From assembly GCF_020497125.1 (NCBI RefSeq), contig NC_059082.1, positions 25,690,965 through 25,754,964 on the forward strand: a stretch of DNA of 64,000 nt. The letters run 5' to 3'. Under the pieces are notes generated by a model that was not told where the DNA came from, did no database searches, and saw only the letters and a program-made list of their open reading frames with translations. Each line of letters opens with the position of its first letter. The stretch's first letter is position 1. Below are positions 35,140 to 46,175 of the stretch, piece by piece. The position numbers and the translations under genes were made by a program. This DNA comes from Mauremys mutica. Taxonomy: Eukaryota; Chordata; Testudines; Geoemydidae.

Positions 35140-35438
35140 GTCTAGACTACCCGCCGTATCGGCAGGTAGTGATCGATTTCTCGGGGATCAATATATCGCG
35201 TCTCATCTAGACACGATATATTGATCCCTGAACGCGCTCCCGTCAACTCCGGAACGCCACCAGCGCGAACGGCGGTAGCGGAGTCAACAGGGGGAGCCGC
35301 GGACGTTGATCCCGCGCCGTGAGGATGAGAGGTAAATCGATCTAAGATACTTCGACTTCAGCTACGCTATTCACATAGCTGAAGTTGCGTATCTTAGATT
35401 GATTCCCCCCCTCCCCCCGTGTAGACTAGCCCTATGAT

Positions 35439-36504
35439 TGTCAAGCTATCTGGAGTGTCTCATGAATGTGAGTGCCAACATCAGGGCTGACTGGTTACAA
35501 ACCAGGGCACAAACCCCAAACTGGTTGTGAGTTCTATACTTTCACCAGCCAAATACTGTATCAAGTGTGAACTCTTTAAGCACAATAACTGCCTTAATAT
35601 GGAGTCACTTACAGTCCCCGTGGGCACTCCGGTCTATTTTGCTACCCAGGCAAGCTTGCCTTTGTGATAGATAGTACCTGACAGCAAAAATTACAATATA
35701 CAAATTACTTGCAGTCCCAAAGGACCAGTCACTTATCCCAGGTAAGTTGCACCTTAGACCTTGCACAAAAGACAATGCTTGTAGCCAATCATACAATAAA
35801 CTAACTAAAGATTTACTAACTAAGAAGAAGAAATGAGTCATTTACTAGGTTAAAGGAGGTAGACATACAAATGAGTCACAGTCTTAAGTTCCAAAAGGTA
35901 ATAGAAGCTGCTGTCATACGCAAGCTTTCAATGTCCTTTAGAGCTAACCCAAGCTAAGCAGCTTAGAGATTCCTTGCTTATGCTTAGAGATATTGCCCTT
36001 TCCAAATTCCAAGCAGCATAATGATATGGTTCCTTTTGCTTAGGGATTTTTACTCCCTTCCCTCAGAACTCAAATTGATGGGACCAGTGTTTGCACCCAT
36101 CCCCTCTTCACGGAGGGGTGTGTATCTGTGTGGAGGGGGGTAATCAACCAAGTCTTTGTTCTTTGTTTCACAATGGCTCCTTTTAGTTTCAGTGGGCCTT
36201 CTTGTGTGCAGACCTAGCTAGTCTTTATATTAATGAATTTGGTGAGTTACACAGTTACAAAGGTTTACAATGCAAACACTCAATATAACTTTATGCCGTG
36301 GGATACAGATGTTATAAATGAGATCAATACATGCAGCATCTTACAAGCATTTCAAGACTAAACACATTCTTATAAATGTAGCATCTATTTTAACAATGCT
36401 AACAAACAGGTGAGAGAGATTGGTTTCCCAGCTGTGCATTTGTCAGTGTTCAGTGAGGCCTAGGGGCTTCGGCATGAGATGGCAACTGGTCTGCCAGCAT
36501 CACA
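35439..36504 (-). mobile_element. Solo LTR, 1066 bp, family C
   Basis: The ends TGTCAAGCTATCTGG and CTGCCAGCATCACA give TG...CA on either strand. The minus orientation (starting TGTGATGCTGGCAGACC) is preferred because TGTGATG is also the start of LTR family A. The flanking 5-mers atgat and gagat match at only 3 of 5 positions. It lies 3 bases beyond the 3' duplication of the Harbinger MITE. No internal coding region. The family and orientation are less certain than its LTR nature. Confidence 0.62.
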
Positions 36505-38473
36505 GAGATTGAAATTTATTACTATTTGTTTATATTTTACTCTCTCTACACAAGGTATTGAATTGGTTCACTCTGTATGAAATGGTCAGATAACTTGCAT
36601 TAAATTTTGTACTTTTTCCTTTTTGGTACCTTGCTGGAATCTGTAGTATTCTCAGGGACTCTCTGACATGGTCCTAAACTGAAATGACTTGCTAAAGTTA
36701 AGGTTGAAAGGTTATTACAAAGGACCACAGGCTTTTGCTCAACCCTTCCTTTTTTTACTCTTTAGTCTTTTTTAGTTGTGCAGTTAAAACAAATATACAA
36801 CTTCCCATACCATAGAAAATTAAAATCACTTTACCTGTACCCCCTTAATCTTCCCTGATTCTTTGGCCTTAACCCATAGATTCCTCATCTGGAGAAATCC
36901 CCAGGAAATAATTTCTTGCTTGGATGGTCTGCTCTTTTCTGGAATATGTAGGCTACCTAGGATTCTATCCTTCTTTCAACATTTCCCTCTGCTCACCCGA
37001 TCCACACACACAGAGTGGAGAATGCAAACAAGAAACTTACTTGACAGACTTTATCCGCTGTTGAAGTATAACATATATGCTTCATCTCAACTGGTGTTCT
37101 AAGGTATGTTTTTAAGAGACAGCAGACACATTGTAAAATCTTAGCATAGACAATGTAAAGTGTAGTTTTTTACCGCCAGGTAGCTGGTCAAGGTGTCCAT
37201 TTAAATGTTTTCTATATTTATCTTGGGCAGAAACTTAAATCAAGTGTAATACACAAGTCTCTATTCAGTACATCTGGCTACAAAGAAATATAAATCTCTC
37301 AAAGTGTTTTAAAATGTCTTTAATGTTGAGGAGAACCAATAAAATAGGTAATCATTATCTTGACAACTTGATGTACAGCAGGAAGGAAGTATCAAGTTTA
37401 TTGTAAGAATGCATTGGAAATTGGATGGTTTTCAGAGTAGTCATACATTTTAGATTTACAGCAATTTGGAAACCATCTGATTTCCAGTGCGTTCTTACAG
37501 GAAAACTGATACGTTTTTGTGACTTCATATAATCCTCAGAAGAGGCAACAGCCTCATTCACTGGATGGGGAGATTGAAAGAATGACAGGTATTTCTAAAA
37601 GCTGGTTTGAAAATGTTTAAATCTAAAGTAAATTGTAACCAGATGCTGGAGTTCTCCCACTCCTGCCACAGGGGAACTAACAGTAACTTCAGAGAAGGAA
37701 TTCCTCCTACTATGCCTTTTATGCAGTGTTCAGCATAATGAGGCCTTGATCTCAGGGCTATAGGTACTACCATAATACGAATAAATAACAAACCACTCAC
37801 ACTGAGTTTAAGGGTCTGTAAGATGGTAGACCATCTTACTGGCCAATATGTTGAATACAGCTTCCAGCAGCAGCAGAATTTCAGTCCCTTTCATTAGTGT
37901 TGGTTTTTTTTTTATTTAACAAAATGGTATAATGTCAACTAAAAAAAATAATCTTTTGACGACTGTATAGTTACTTCCTGAAACTCCTGCTGCTTGACCT
38001 TTCTTAAAGCCTGACCTCATTAAGGCACCTCCCCCTGCTCTCTGCAGGTACCTCCTTTTAGACCTTGTGTCTGGCTGATGTGGAGGGACCTTCCACTAAC
38101 ATTGTGGTTTCCTCTCTGACTGAACAGGCTTCTTATAAGAAGCACCGCCTCTGAGCCGTCATGTAACCCTGGGTCACCTGACTCAGCTGGTCAGCCAGAA
38201 CCTTGAAACAGGGTGCTGGGTTATGTGCATGTGCCACAGGTCCAGTGCCTTGTTACAGGGCCCCTTGAAGTCACTGTGAGTTTATGTGGTGGAATGCAGA
38301 ATAAGGCCCCTAAACATATCACAGATAGCTAGCAAAGAGAAAAAAATATTTATTTCCCCTTCCCCCTTAATTCTTTCCACTTCCCTTGCTACCCTTATAG
38401 TTTTATAACAGTTGTGTGTTGTTTTTTTTTAAACATTCTCGGGGCTCTGTTTTGCTTTCATTGCTCTCCATTG
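36505..38473. other. No recognisable gene
   Basis: AT-rich, with one perfect short palindrome (GTAAGATGGT-AG-ACCATCTTAC) at 37818-37839. No supported gene or transposon end. Confidence 0.5.
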
Positions 38474-38874
38474 GTCTTTGCCAAGGGTTGGCAACCTATG
38501 GCACATGTGCCAAAGACGGCATGCGAGCCAATTTTTAATGGTGCGCTGCTGCCTGCCGGAGTCCCGAGGGGACACAGCCAGTGAGGGGCAGAGCCCGCTC
38601 CCCCCGAGATAGGAGCCGCCTCAGTGGCCTGCCTGTGGGCTCCCGCGTCCCCTCACCCGGCGAGGAGCCCTGCTTGGGGGCGCGGAGGGGCCTGCTCACT
38701 TGGGCTGCCTTGTTATAGCTGGTCATGGTGGATTGGCGGCGTGCCGGGGGAGCGGGTTCGCTGCGGTGCCCGGTCCCGACTTCAGGAAGCGGGGGCGGTG
38801 GAGGCAGGAGAGGCCGGCGGCGGCAGCAGCGCTGGCTGCTGAGTGTCCCTGGGAGGAGGCACCTGGCCGTGGCC

Positions 38875-39120
38875 ATGGATCGGTACCTGCTATTCATGAG
38901 CTCGGAGGAGTGGAGAGCCCCGTGGCCTGGCGGTGCTGAGCGCGTAGCGGGTGCGGGCGAGCAGGAATTGGTGGTGGCCAGAGAGCCCTGGGGCGAGGAG
39001 CTCGCATACCGTGGGGTCATGCGCTGCCCGAAGCGGCTGCTCCAGGCACAGCCAGAGGGGACTCTCTCGCCGGGGGGTGTTAGTTGCGCTCGTGCAGTGC
39101 GGTGTACCCCAGGGCCCTGA
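38875..39120 (+). other. Exon-like open frame inside the hAT element
   Basis: GTGGCCATGG at 38869-38878 is a good translation start context. The frame runs 81 residues, beginning MDRYLLFMSSEEWRAP, to a TGA at 39118-39120, just before GGGTGAGC (possible donor at 39125). The surrounding DNA is CpG-island-like. It could be a captured promoter and first exon. The opening residues recall what I remember of MTBP, but this is weak. A chance frame in GC-rich DNA is equally possible. Confidence 0.25.
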
Positions 39121-39165
39121 GTGGGTGAGCCGGCTGGGGGCTGCAGGAGAGTGTGTGTGGGGGGG

Positions 39166-39500
39166 CCTCTGCCCTGACCCCACCCCCAGTCCTCTGCCCT
39201 GAGCCCCACAGCCCTGCACACGCCTCAGGCCTGTGCCCCGAGCCCTGTGCCCCGCGCCCCGCACACACCCCAGGTCCCTGCCCTGAGCCCTGTACCCCCC
39301 TCATACACACCCAGCCCTCTTCTTGACTCCTTCACCCCCGCCACACGACCCCAGCCCTGACTCTGGCACCCCCCTCACATGCCCCCAGCCCCCCCGCCCT
39401 GACGCCTGCACCCCCTCACATCCTGACTCTTGCACCCTCCACATCCCCACTCTGAGCACCAAATGGGAGTTCCTGCACACACACACCCCCCACATTCCCG
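39166..39500. repeat. C-rich decayed minisatellite
   Basis: Irregular repeats of about 30-35 bases built on CCCTGAGCCCTGTGCCCC and CACCCCCCTCACA, within the hAT element. Open frames of Pro, His and Cys codons here are not genes. Confidence 0.7.
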
Positions 39501-40167
39501 CCTGCACCCCTCGCACCAGATGGGAACTGCCCAGGTAAGTGCCCCACACCTAAACCTTCTGCCCCAACCCTGAGCCCCCTCCCTCATTCTAGCTCCTGGC
39601 CAGACCCTCCACCCCCAGCTCTGTGCTCGGTCCACTCCCACCCTCAGCTCAGTGCAGAGGGAGGAAGAGAATGGACCAGAACCAGGGAGAAGATAGGTAC
39701 TCACTGTATGTGGGCAGGGCCGGGAACCCAGACCGGCAGCGGTCTGAGTGGGTCCGGCAGCCAGGATCCCGGCTGGCAGGAGCCGGCGGATGGAACCTCT
39801 GAGCGGCAGTGGGCTGAGCTGCTCAGCCCACTGCTGGTCTGGGGTCCCGGCCGCCGGGCCCGCACAGCCCACTGCCAGTCTGGGGTTCTGGCTGCCGGAC
39901 CCTTGACAGCCAGGTGAACAGAACCCCAGACCAGCAGCAGGCTGAGCGGCATAAGATAAACATTTTAATTTAATTTTAAATGAAGCTTCTTGAACATTTT
40001 GAAAACCTTGTTTATTTTACAATACAACAATAGTTTAGTTATATAATGTATAGCCTTAGAGAGAGAGACCTTCTAAAAAAACATTAAAATGTATTACCGG
40101 CATGCGAAACCTTAAAGTGAATAAATGAAGACTTGGCACACCACTTCTGAAAGGTTGCTGACCCCTG

Positions 40168-41105
40168 GACTATGTCTTTCATTCTTGCTCTCTGTTCCTT
40201 CTCTTTTCTGATTTTCCCACATTGTATCTTGATTATTTTTCTCCTCTTGGACCAAAGCTTTTCAGCCAGTGAATATGCCTCTACAATGCTGGTTGACTTC
40301 TCTAATATTTTGTTTGACAGTAGTGACTCCTTAAACAAGGGTAATCTCTTCCCCCCTCCTTTACCCTTCCACTTCAGCCATTTTTGTTTGGCCAATTCAA
40401 ATTTAACCACAGCCCACTGTTCTGCCAAGTCTATATGGTCTCTTACTCACAACTTTTCCTATTCAGTGAAAGCTACTTTTTTACAGTGAGTTGGGAGCTG
40501 ATGGCAATGCTGACCTGCTAGGTGTTTTTCATTTTATTGTGTGGCAGGCTAACCTGGTGTGATCCTATAAATATCTGTTGTCTTTTCCTCTTCATTCTGT
40601 TTTTTGGCAACAGGCAGCTCCCTAGCAGGTCAGGAATGGGTTTATTTTTCTTGTATTCATTTTCTTCCTGGTGCAGTCAGAATACAGTTGGAAGTGTTCA
40701 GCAATTACTCTTTAGTAGTTTGGCTGCTTTCTCATTTTTTCTGTGCTGCAGGGATGCTTTTTCTTGTCAGGTGACTATGTACAGGCATGTTGTCCCTGTC
40801 CCACAGGGTACTGAGCCAGAAGGATTTTCTGATGAATGTCACATTTTTTGTGTGAGGTTCCTAGTAATTTTCTTTTGGCTACAATGGCTTCTCCCCTCTC
40901 TGCTAACTATCCCAAAAATACAAACTTATTAAAAAAATAAAATAAAATCTGCCCAAATACTTCTTGTCCTGCTGTCTGGAGTCAGGGAGATTGCTGCTGT
41001 TTTTAATAATCTAGGGAAAACTGCAAAGTGATTATATAGCTGTGTGCTTTAATACTTGCAGTTGTATTGCTAATGCACTTGAAGAAAAGCTTGTATTGGA
41101 TAGTT
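40168..41105. other. No recognisable feature
   Basis: T-rich plus strand; open frames here are low-complexity. A short (AAAAT)n run lies near 40931-40948. Confidence 0.5.
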
Positions 41106-41760
41106 CAGGGGTGAGCAAACTTTTTGGCCCGATGGCCACATCAGGGAATATAAATTGCATGGCGGGCCATGAATGCTCACAAAATTGGGGTTGGGGTATG
41201 GGTTCTGGGGTGGGGCTGGGGATGAGGAGTTTGGGGTGTAGGAGGGTGCTCTGGGCTGGGACCGAGGGGTTTGGAGGGCAGGAGTGGTATCAGGTCTGGG
41301 GCAGGGGTGTGGGAAGGGATGCAGGTTCTGGCTGGGGGTGCAAGCTCTAGGGTGAGGCTGGGGATGAGAGGTTTGGGGTGCAGGAAAGTGCTCCGGGCTG
41401 GGATTGAGGGGTTTGGAGAGTGGGAGCGGGATTAGGGCTGGGGCAGAGGGTTGGGGCACGGGGAAAGGCTCAGGGAGTGCAGGCGCCGAGCGGCACCTAC
41501 CCTAAGTGGCTCCTGGAAGCAGTGGCATGTCCTTTCTCTGGCTCCTACGTGGCGGCACAGCCAGGAGGCTCTGCACAATGGCCCATCCTCATGCACTGCC
41601 CCTGCAGCTCCCATTGGAGCGCATAGGAGTCGGAGCAGGGCCATGCCATGGCTTCCAGGAGTGGCATGGTGCGTCCCCGACCCAGCGCCCCGGCTGGAGT
41701 GCGACCATGCCACATGGTGCGGCCCCGATCCCTGGCACAGCCACTGTGGTTTAGTAGGAT
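41106..41760 (+). mobile_element. hAT element, left end retained, right end lost
   Basis: It begins CAGGGGTGAGCAAACTTTTTGG (41106 onward), a typical hAT end, followed by GGCGGGCCATGAATG. A G-rich repeat block (41170-41460) comes next, then a GC-rich block with CAGCTCCCATTGG near 41606. No inverted end or 8-bp repeat of the left flank was found before unique sequence resumes near 41760, so it is truncated. Cargo resembles that of the element at 56925-57476. Confidence 0.65.
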
Positions 41761-43159
41761 GGGACTGTGAATCATGGGGTTAATTACTTTGTAGAAGGAG
41801 CACATTGCTCCTTTCTATAAAAATAAAATAAAAACATTGCTGCTTCAAGCTACTGCACAAATCATTAAGGAATTGTGTGGAGCCAAAAGGCCTGCATCTT
41901 CTCACTGAAGACTTAGTAAATATATTTGCAGTGTCTGCTCTTACAGATGTGGGGAGACGGAAACTTGGTCTGCCAACTACAGCTAATTGGATACTCCCTG
42001 CTGCCACTTGGGGAAATATAAGCTTGTCAAAGTGTATCTGCTTGTGTCATTTTAAAGAGACATTAACAGCAGCTTGATTTGGGGAAGTATTTGAGCAAAT
42101 ATGCATTTAAAAAAATTAAGTCCCCTCCAGAATCCATTAACTAGCTCTGCAATTCTTTACATGCTCCATAAACTTGATTTGGGTCCAGTTGTGAAAGACT
42201 CCTCTTTGTGAGGACAGATTGCAAGGAAATCTTTGACAAATATGAATCCACCTAAATCTTTCAGCCTGGAAGGAAACATTGCAGGGACAATAAATAAACA
42301 AGTGATCAAATTAGTGAAATGTAATACAGGGGCTGTCAGTGGAGGTGCTGGAATTGAAATCCATTTGGCAGAACATTTTCCATGAAGGGCCCTCAATGGT
42401 GGAACAAGCTTCTGCCCTGGTTCTGAGATAGTTCGAGATTTTGACCTCCTGGGAATGCCATATGGCCCATTTTTTTTCCACTGGGTGTAACAGAGGATGG
42501 TGAGGTTTCAATAGGGAGATGGCATTTTGATGAGGGAAGTCATGCCTTTTGGCTTGTTCTAAAGGTTGCTTTTTTCAGAGAGCTTGCTGCTTGGTTGCAT
42601 TGTTTTGGTAACATCAAAATATCCCAGATTAGCAGATGGATGCCTTTTTGTGCTATTGTAAATAAAAATAAATCCTAATATGTTCTAGTGGGGACTGCAA
42701 ACTGTTATATAAAGTAATTCAAAAATTTCAAAAATATAAGCCTATCTCTTGGGAAAGGCACATTATATATAAAAGACACGTTTTTCTACATGAGACCATT
42801 GACCATTTGTGTTACAAACCTGTAATACAGTTAAGTGAATTTTGAACAGATAAAATTAGCCAGTTAGAGACTGAATTATTTGGGGATATTAACTGACAGC
42901 CAGGTTCAAATAAGTTTATTAAATATGGTGCTGCAGAGAATAGTAGATACTTGGAGATCTAGTGAAAGCTGTTTCCCAAATGGAAGTATTGGCAAGCAGG
43001 AGAAGAATTGAGGAGCATCTAATTAAGAATCTATAGCATGTCATAAAGACAGAGTAGAAAGGTAAGCAAATGGGAGTAAATGTGTAGTAAATATTAAGGC
43101 AATTAAAGAAGATTGTCTCACTAGCATACCTGTGTGTTCTGCATTTCTTATAACTGCTA
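41761..43159. other. No recognisable feature
   Basis: AT-rich sequence; nothing supported. Confidence 0.5.
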
Positions 43160-43345
43160 CGGTCAGAAACTGGACAGTTTCCAGTGATAAACTGGGGTTA
43201 TTTCTCTGTCCAGCTGTAAAGTGGACATGACAATGCTCCTCTACCTCCATGGGTTGTGAGGCCTAATATGCTAATATTGTAAACTGTCTTGAGGGTCTAT
43301 GATGGTAAGCACTGTAGATGTGCTAACTATTGTTTGTGGCTTATT
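43160..43345 (+). mobile_element. MIR SINE relic
   Basis: The order of segments matches MIR: a decayed CAGTTTCC-type part, CTGTAAAGTGG near 43213, a GGGTTGTGAGG block at 43251-43261, and a tail of TGGTAAGCACTGTAGATGTG near 43303. It is an old, diverged copy without visible duplications. Confidence 0.65.
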
Positions 43346-45033
43346 GGATTTCTGTTCATTTTACTTTGTTTTGGAAGCATCTTGGAACTGTGAGCCTGCA
43401 AGCTCCCCTTGTACAAGAGGATGATGTCATTTAAAGATTCTATTTGTTGCAGTCTCTATTTGCTTGCAGGGAACAACTGCACCCAAGTATCTGGGCTGGC
43501 ATAGAAGAGTGCCTTGAAACAAAATAAACAAGTAAGAGATTTCCCCAAATGTAGAAGGTGACAGAACTGAGAGCTGTAACATGGCATCAGTTTATAAACC
43601 GGAGCCAGTGGAAAGTTCTGCTTAAAATATAATATGATTATAGCCTCATATGTATGTTTCTAGAGAGACGTTGACTATGAAATGATATGTGAAAGGGTGA
43701 AAAGGCAATTCATGTTGTGTGCTTTCTATACGCCATATATTAAGCTGTCTTCATTTTTTACTCTTTATTGAGGATCTACTAAAACAGGTAATTTGGGTTG
43801 TGATACAAACAACCGTTTTTTAATCATTGAAGGTTATTGTTAGACTGCATTTGGACATGTATTTTGTGGCCTTCCGGGAAAGCTTTTTAGTGTGTTGTAT
43901 ATATTTCATCATAAGAAATAGAGAGCTGGGAAGATTTTTATGTGCTTTAAATAATCCTTTTGACTGATGTGATCATGTTATTTGGGTGTATAACATTTGA
44001 AAGTGGATAATTACGCTTACATATTCATTTTACTGAACAGCTCTCATTAGAGTGCATGGTGTTAAACTTTGAGTGGCTAATCATCTCAGGTTTTTTACTT
44101 GTTGATAGGAAAGAATATTTTTACTTTGGATATTGTTGCAATGCTGGCAAATAGTCACTTATGGATTTTCATTTATTGTGGTTTGTTTTCATTTGCCATC
44201 TCCTTGTAGTTTAGCCCAAGCAAAATTATTTCTAAGGAAAGGTGTGTTTTGCCTGCCCAGTTAAGCTGTGTGTATTTGCATCTGATATTTTTTTCAGCAT
44301 GCACAGCAGAGAGCCAGAGTCCAGCACAAATAGCATATTAGACATTGTGTGCTATTTTCTTGTTGATACGCTTTAAAAGATAGTTGACCTCCAGAAGTAT
44401 CTCACTCTGCCTCTTTGGACCACTGGTGACTTTGATTTACTTTCTACTGCAAGGACAACTTAAATAAATTCTATGGGGGGCCTGCTTTCAAATTAAACTG
44501 ACAGCATGAAGGGAAGAGGAGGAAGGCAGCAAAAACTGTCCTTTCCCACCCCCAACAGTCCATTCCCACAATGTCAATTAATCTTTTGTGGCTGTTGCCC
44601 AAAGGTGCAATCATCAGATTTAGAAAGCATATTTAGTCAAATCTAGGTGGTGCATTTTAATTTATAATAAAACTTTAAGGAATCATAATATTCAGACTAC
44701 TTTTTATAAATTGTATTTCTCTGAATTATATGTTTTCAGCACATCACATGCTACAGGATTTTAGCTGTAGCTGTCTCATCCATTATCCCTTCCTGGTTCT
44801 GTTTTTGTTTTTTAATTGAAAGTAATTGCATTTTTTATAAGAAAATGATGTTAAACTTTTCCAGACCAAACTGAGGTACTAATTTGTAAATGATATGAAT
44901 GTTACCTTCTGATGGTGGCATCATAAATGTGGATTATGGCATCAGTGTGCATTGTGGCATCTTAAACTGCGGATTTTCTTGAATTTAGTGGAATTCTTTT
45001 AAGCTTCACTTCAGAACATGGGGAATGGATGTA
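43346..45033. other. No recognisable feature
   Basis: AT-rich sequence without a supported gene or repeat end. Confidence 0.5.
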
Positions 45034-45041
45034 GTTTAGAA

Positions 45042-45261
45042 CAGGGGTTCTCAAACTGGGGGTTGGGACCCCTCAGGGGGTCGCGAGGTTATTACATGGG
45101 GGGTCGTGAGCTGTCAGCCTCCATCCCAAACCCTGCTTTGCCTCCAGCATTTATAATGGTGTTAAATATATAAAAAGGTGTTTTTAGTGTATAAGGGGGG
45201 GTCGCACTCAGAGGCTTGCTGTGTGAAAGGGGTCACCAGTACAAAAGTCTGAGAACCCCTG
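45042..45261. mobile_element. hAT MITE (220 bp)
   Basis: The ends CAGGGGTTCTCAAACTGGG and ...AAAGTCTGAGAACCCCTG are flanked by a perfect 8-bp duplication gtttagaa (45034-45041 and 45262-45269). The interior includes GGGTCG repeats. Non-coding. Confidence 0.93.
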
Positions 45262-45308
45262 GTTTAGAAGGGGAAAAAAGCTCCAAATAAATAAATATGC
45301 AGACTTCA

Positions 45309-45633
45309 CGGGGCCGGCTCCAGGCCCCAGCACGCCAAGTGCGTGTTTGGGGCGGCATGCCGCGGGGGGCGCTCTGCTGGTCGCCGGGAGGGCGGCAGGC
45401 GGCTCCGGTGGACCTCCCGCAGGTGTGCCTGCGGAGGGTCCGCTGGTCCCGCGGCTCCGGTGGACCTCCCGCAGGCATGCCTGAGGATGCTCCACCGGAG
45501 CCGCGGGACCGGCGGACCCTCCGCAGGCACGTCTGCAGGAGGTCCACCGGAGCTGCGGGACCGGCGACCGCCAGAGCGCCCCCCGCGGCATGCCGCCGTG
45601 CTTGTGGCGGCGAAATTGCTAGAGCTGCCCCTG
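45309..45633. mobile_element. GC-rich palindromic hAT-type MITE, copy 2 (325 bp)
   Basis: The ends CGGGGCCGGCTCCAGG and AGAGCTGCCCCTG are flanked by a perfect 8-bp duplication agacttca (45301-45308 and 45634-45641). The interior is a large palindrome: units of CTCCGGTGGACCTCCCGCAGG occur twice on the left, and their inverse (GGAGGTCCACCGGAGC) on the right. Overlapping open frames on both strands (45208-45731) are artefacts of this palindrome. It is the longest of three family members in the window. Confidence 0.9.
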
Positions 45634-45640
45634 AGACTTC

Positions 45641-45737
45641 AGGCCATATTCTGCTGTTACATAAGTGTAAATCCACCTCACAGAAGCACATGGAGTTACT
45701 CTGGGTTTACCCTGATGTACTGAGAGCATAATTAGGC
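45641..45737. repeat. Old palindromic repeat
   Basis: AGGCCATATTCTGCT on the left is the decayed inverse of AGCATAATTAGGCCT on the right, around GGAGTTACTCTGGGTTTACC. This is a common old amniote palindromic MITE type. Its right part is included in the 166-bp tandem duplication. Confidence 0.55.
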
Positions 45738-45993
45738 CTTAAATTTACTTTTCTTTATAGTGTAAGTTTGAGAAGTAGCTTGTATCAACGATTTATTAGT
45801 CTTTCATTGTAAAACTGCAGGCTGGGATAAATGTAAATCCACCTCACAGAAGCACATGGAGTTACTCTGGGTTTACCCTGATGTACTGAGAGCATAATTA
45901 GGCCTTAAATTTACTTTTCTTTATAGTGTAAGTTTGAGAAGTAGCTTGTATCAACGATTTATTAGTCTTTCATTGTAAAACTGCAGGCTGGGA
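45661..45993 (+). repeat. Tandem duplication, 2 x 166 bp
   Basis: The unit beginning ATAA(G/A)TGTAAATCCACC and ending GCAGGCTGGGAT occurs at 45661-45826 and again at 45827-45992. By eye only one base differs (45665 against 45831). There is no intervening sequence and no transposon end at the junction. This is either a recent duplication or an assembly error. Confidence 0.93.
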
Positions 45994-46175
45994 TTTTCAG
46001 AGGTGCTTAAAGGAGTTAGAAGTCTCTATTTTGTTGAAATACAGGGGGAGTTGGGCACCTGACTCCCTTAGGTTCTAGTTTTTTCAAATATTAAGTTCTC
46101 ATTTCCTTTTGGGCTTCCGCTTTCTCAGAAGAAAGTTGGGGGTAAGTGCCATTTTCCCACACAATATGTTACATC

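Larger units (their letters stand above)
33645..35432. mobile_element. PIF-Harbinger MITE, copy 2, split by a hAT element
   Basis: The left end GGGTACGTCTAGAC (33645-33658) is separated from the body (35148-35432) by a 1481-bp hAT insertion. The right end is GTGTAGACTAGCCC. A 3-bp tat flanks both sides (33642-33644 and 35433-35435). Hairpin A has 15-bp perfect arms at 35184-35198 and 35214-35228. Hairpin B lies in 35335-35400 with the loop GCTACGCTATTCACATAGC. Without the insertion the MITE is about 300 bp, matching copy 1 at 5484-5779. Confidence 0.88.
38482..40167 (+). mobile_element. hAT element (1686 bp) with GC-rich cargo
   Basis: The left end CAAGGGTTGGCAACCTATGG and the right end AGGTTGCTGACCCCTG are inverted repeats. 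The flanking 8-mers gtctttgc and gactatgt match at 5 of 8 positions, fitting an aged hAT duplication. The interior has a CpG-rich exon-like block (38560-39130), a C-rich decayed minisatellite (about 39166-39500), and a part built of CCAGACCGGCAGC-type repeats (39720-39950). No transposase is visible. Confidence 0.78.

Noticed and set aside
45208..45731. Five overlapping open frames with repeated Pro, Arg, Cys and Gly
   Set aside because: They come from the palindromic GC-rich MITE and have no independent coding evidence.
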